Part shown: positions 6,663-7,548 of the stretch, one piece after another
Numbering within the stretch: the stretch's first letter is position 1
Layout: each line of letters starts with the position of its first letter
NCBI GenBank assembly: GCA_903903935.1
Contig: CAIVAX010000186.1
Span: forward strand, 1-7,548
Direction: 5' to 3'
Origin: an uncultured Hyphomicrobiales bacterium
GTDB taxonomy: Bacteria > Pseudomonadota > Alphaproteobacteria > Rhizobiales > Beijerinckiaceae
Length of the DNA: 7,548 nt
The notes under the pieces: model-generated
Seen by the model: only the letters and a program-made list of their open reading frames with translations
Database searches by the model: none
What the model was told of the DNA's origin: nothing
Translations under genes and position numbers: made by a program

Positions 6663-6703
6663 GAGGCTTGGAAAAGCAAGTGAGAGATTGGAAAAGCAAA
6701 TAG
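6646..6703 (+). repeat. Three-copy tandem repeat across the transporter stop codon
   Basis: TTGGAAAAGCAA recurs at 6647, 6668 and 6688, a period of 21 and then 20 bases; the first two units share GAG after the stop. Unit 1 encodes the last residues W-K-S-K of the transporter and its TAA stop (6660-6662). Unit 2 (6669-6683) is in the same frame and spells W-K-S-K followed by TGA. Unit 3 (6689-6703) is shifted in frame and spells W-K-S-K followed by TAG. It fills almost the whole gap to the convergent SURF1 gene. Slipped-strand duplication of the gene end is the simplest origin. Confidence 0.85.
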
Positions 6704-6721
6704 CGATGAAGTCCTGCAGCG

Positions 6722-7483
6722 CTAGGCTTGGCTGCGTCTCTGCCGGATCGCAAACCAGATAAAAAACACCAATAAGGTTGCGGCCAAGCCAAACCAAGTC
6801 AGCGCATAAGATAAATGATTATTGGGGATGCTGATTTGTGTGGCTCCGCCGAGCGGCAGGCCGCCGGGCACGGGCGTAGCATCGGCATCGACCACAAAGG
6901 GCGCGAAAGAGGGCAGGGCTAGGGCTTGGCCTATGGCTTGCGCATCGCGTGTGTACCAGAGGCGCTTGGCGGGCTCATCAGTGGGTGTGAAGAGATTGCG
7001 CTCCTCGGGTCCTCGCATCAGGCCGATGAGTGTCTGGGGCCCGGTCACCTGTCCGGCAGCACGGCTGGCGGGGTCTTTGGCCTCAAGCGGAATGAAGCCG
7101 CGATTGATCAGAATGAATTCCCCGGTCGGCAGAGCAAGGGGTGTGATCACATGATAGCCGGGCCCATCGGGCCGGCCAGCCAATTTGCCGCTTGAGCGGA
7201 AGATCAACACTTCTTTGGCATGATCAAACACGCCTGAGAGGCTCACCCGGCGATATTCATAATCCTCGGCTTTGAGAGCGGGCCATTGCTTTGGCTCTGG
7301 CAGGGGCTGGGGAGGGGCTGCAAGACGCTCGGCCATTTGGCTAAGGATTTGCTCCTTCCAGGCCAAACGGTTCACCTGCCAGCTTCCCAGCCCTATCAGA
7401 ACGCAAAAGGCCAGTGCGGCCAGCAGGCCGGGCCAGAGGAGGGAGCGTCGGGGCTGTGGTGTGATGTTAGAAATCTGCGTCAT
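6722..7483 (-). CDS. SURF1 family cytochrome c oxidase assembly protein
   Basis: SURF1/Shy1 proteins help mature aa3-type cytochrome c oxidase, in bacteria by aiding haem a insertion into subunit I. The 253-residue product has the family layout: a membrane helix at about 16-37 running into the G-x-W-Q signature (Gly33, Trp35, Gln36), a periplasmic domain carrying INRGF (126-130), and a closing NNHLSYALTWFGLA motif (221-234) leading into a second membrane helix ending near 246. The basic C-terminal tail (RQRRSQA) fits a cytoplasmic end. The ATG at 7483 lies just past the stop of an upstream same-strand frame (TGA at 7486-7488), so it is probably translated by coupling; no strong ribosome site is visible. 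The gene converges on the transporter, with the tandem repeat between them. Confidence 0.95.
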   Translation of the reverse strand: MTQISNITPQPRRSLLWPGLLAALAFCVLIGLGSWQVNRLAWKEQILSQMAERLAAPPQPLPEPKQWPALKAEDYEYRRVSLSGVFDHAKEVLIFRSSGKLAGRPDGPGYHVITPLALPTGEFILINRGFIPLEAKDPASRAAGQVTGPQTLIGLMRGPEERNLFTPTDEPAKRLWYTRDAQAIGQALALPSFAPFVVDADATPVPGGLPLGGATQISIPNNHLSYALTWFGLAATLLVFFIWFAIRQRRSQA

Positions 7484-7485
7484 GA

Positions 7486-7548
7486 TCAGTCTTTTAAACG
7501 ATCTTGTACCCGACCTTGCTCAGCTTTGTTTTTATATTGCAAGGAGAC
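7486..7548 (-). CDS. C-terminal end of an upstream gene, probably DUF983 family (partial)
   Basis: On the minus strand one frame stays open from the window edge through 20 codons to TGA at 7486-7488. It ends LQYKNKAEQGRVQDRLKD. The other two frames hit stops. The hydrophilic tail and the 2-base gap to the SURF1 start suggest the preceding gene of the same operon. In many alphaproteobacteria the gene between coxC (subunit III) and SURF1 encodes a small DUF983 membrane protein, and an LQY..KAE.GR-like tail fits my recollection of that family. The family assignment is inference from gene order and a short tail. Confidence 0.5.
   Translation of the reverse strand, partial: VSLQYKNKAEQGRVQDRLKD

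Noticed and set aside
6716..6735. GCAGC...GCTGC inverted repeat at the end of the SURF1 gene
   Set aside because: A 5-bp stem with a 10-base loop and no adjacent T-run is likely by chance.

Overview
The window comes from an alphaproteobacterium. The best guess is a member of the order Hyphomicrobiales (Rhizobiales) with moderate GC content. The signs are Tad pilus proteins that read like the Rhizobiales versions (TadC with a KRAYPDALDLLLICVESGM core; TadD ending in a NSW motif), a short M17 leucyl aminopeptidase beside them, a kinase/universal-stress-protein fusion, and an aa3-oxidase assembly gene (SURF1). The genus cannot be read from the sequence.

Layout. At 1-1066 on the plus strand is the end of a Tad (tight adherence/Flp pilus) cluster: the last codons of tadB, then tadC. 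tadC is split into two overlapping reading frames by what looks like one missing base near position 598. At 1082-1924 on the minus strand is the TPR lipoprotein tadD, tail to tail with tadC. At 2047-3444 (plus) is an M17 metallo-aminopeptidase with all expected metal and catalytic residues. At 3454-5624 (minus) is a two-gene unit, transcribed as a calcineurin-like metallophosphoesterase and then a protein kinase fused to a UspA domain. A 132-bp spacer with candidate divergent promoters leads to an EamA/DMT exporter at 5757-6662 (plus). Its last codons and stop are repeated three times in tandem. At 6722-7483 (minus) is SURF1, preceded on the same strand by the last 20 codons of another gene, probably the DUF983 gene of the cytochrome oxidase cluster.

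Function. TadB and TadC form the inner-membrane platform of the Flp pilus machine, and TadD is the outer-membrane lipoprotein thought to help assemble the secretin. The phosphoesterase and kinase-USP genes lie 20 bp apart and are probably co-transcribed, which suggests a small stress-signalling or phosphorylation module. SURF1 belongs to respiratory complex IV assembly. The window is gene-dense: every intergenic gap is under 135 bp. No RNA genes, insertion sequences or CRISPR arrays were seen.

Most of this is ordinary core or accessory alphaproteobacterial gene content. The points that deserve a second look are the tadC frame disruption, the three-fold repeat carrying three different stop codons, and the phosphoesterase/kinase-USP unit. 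I see no convincing evidence of a wholly new system.
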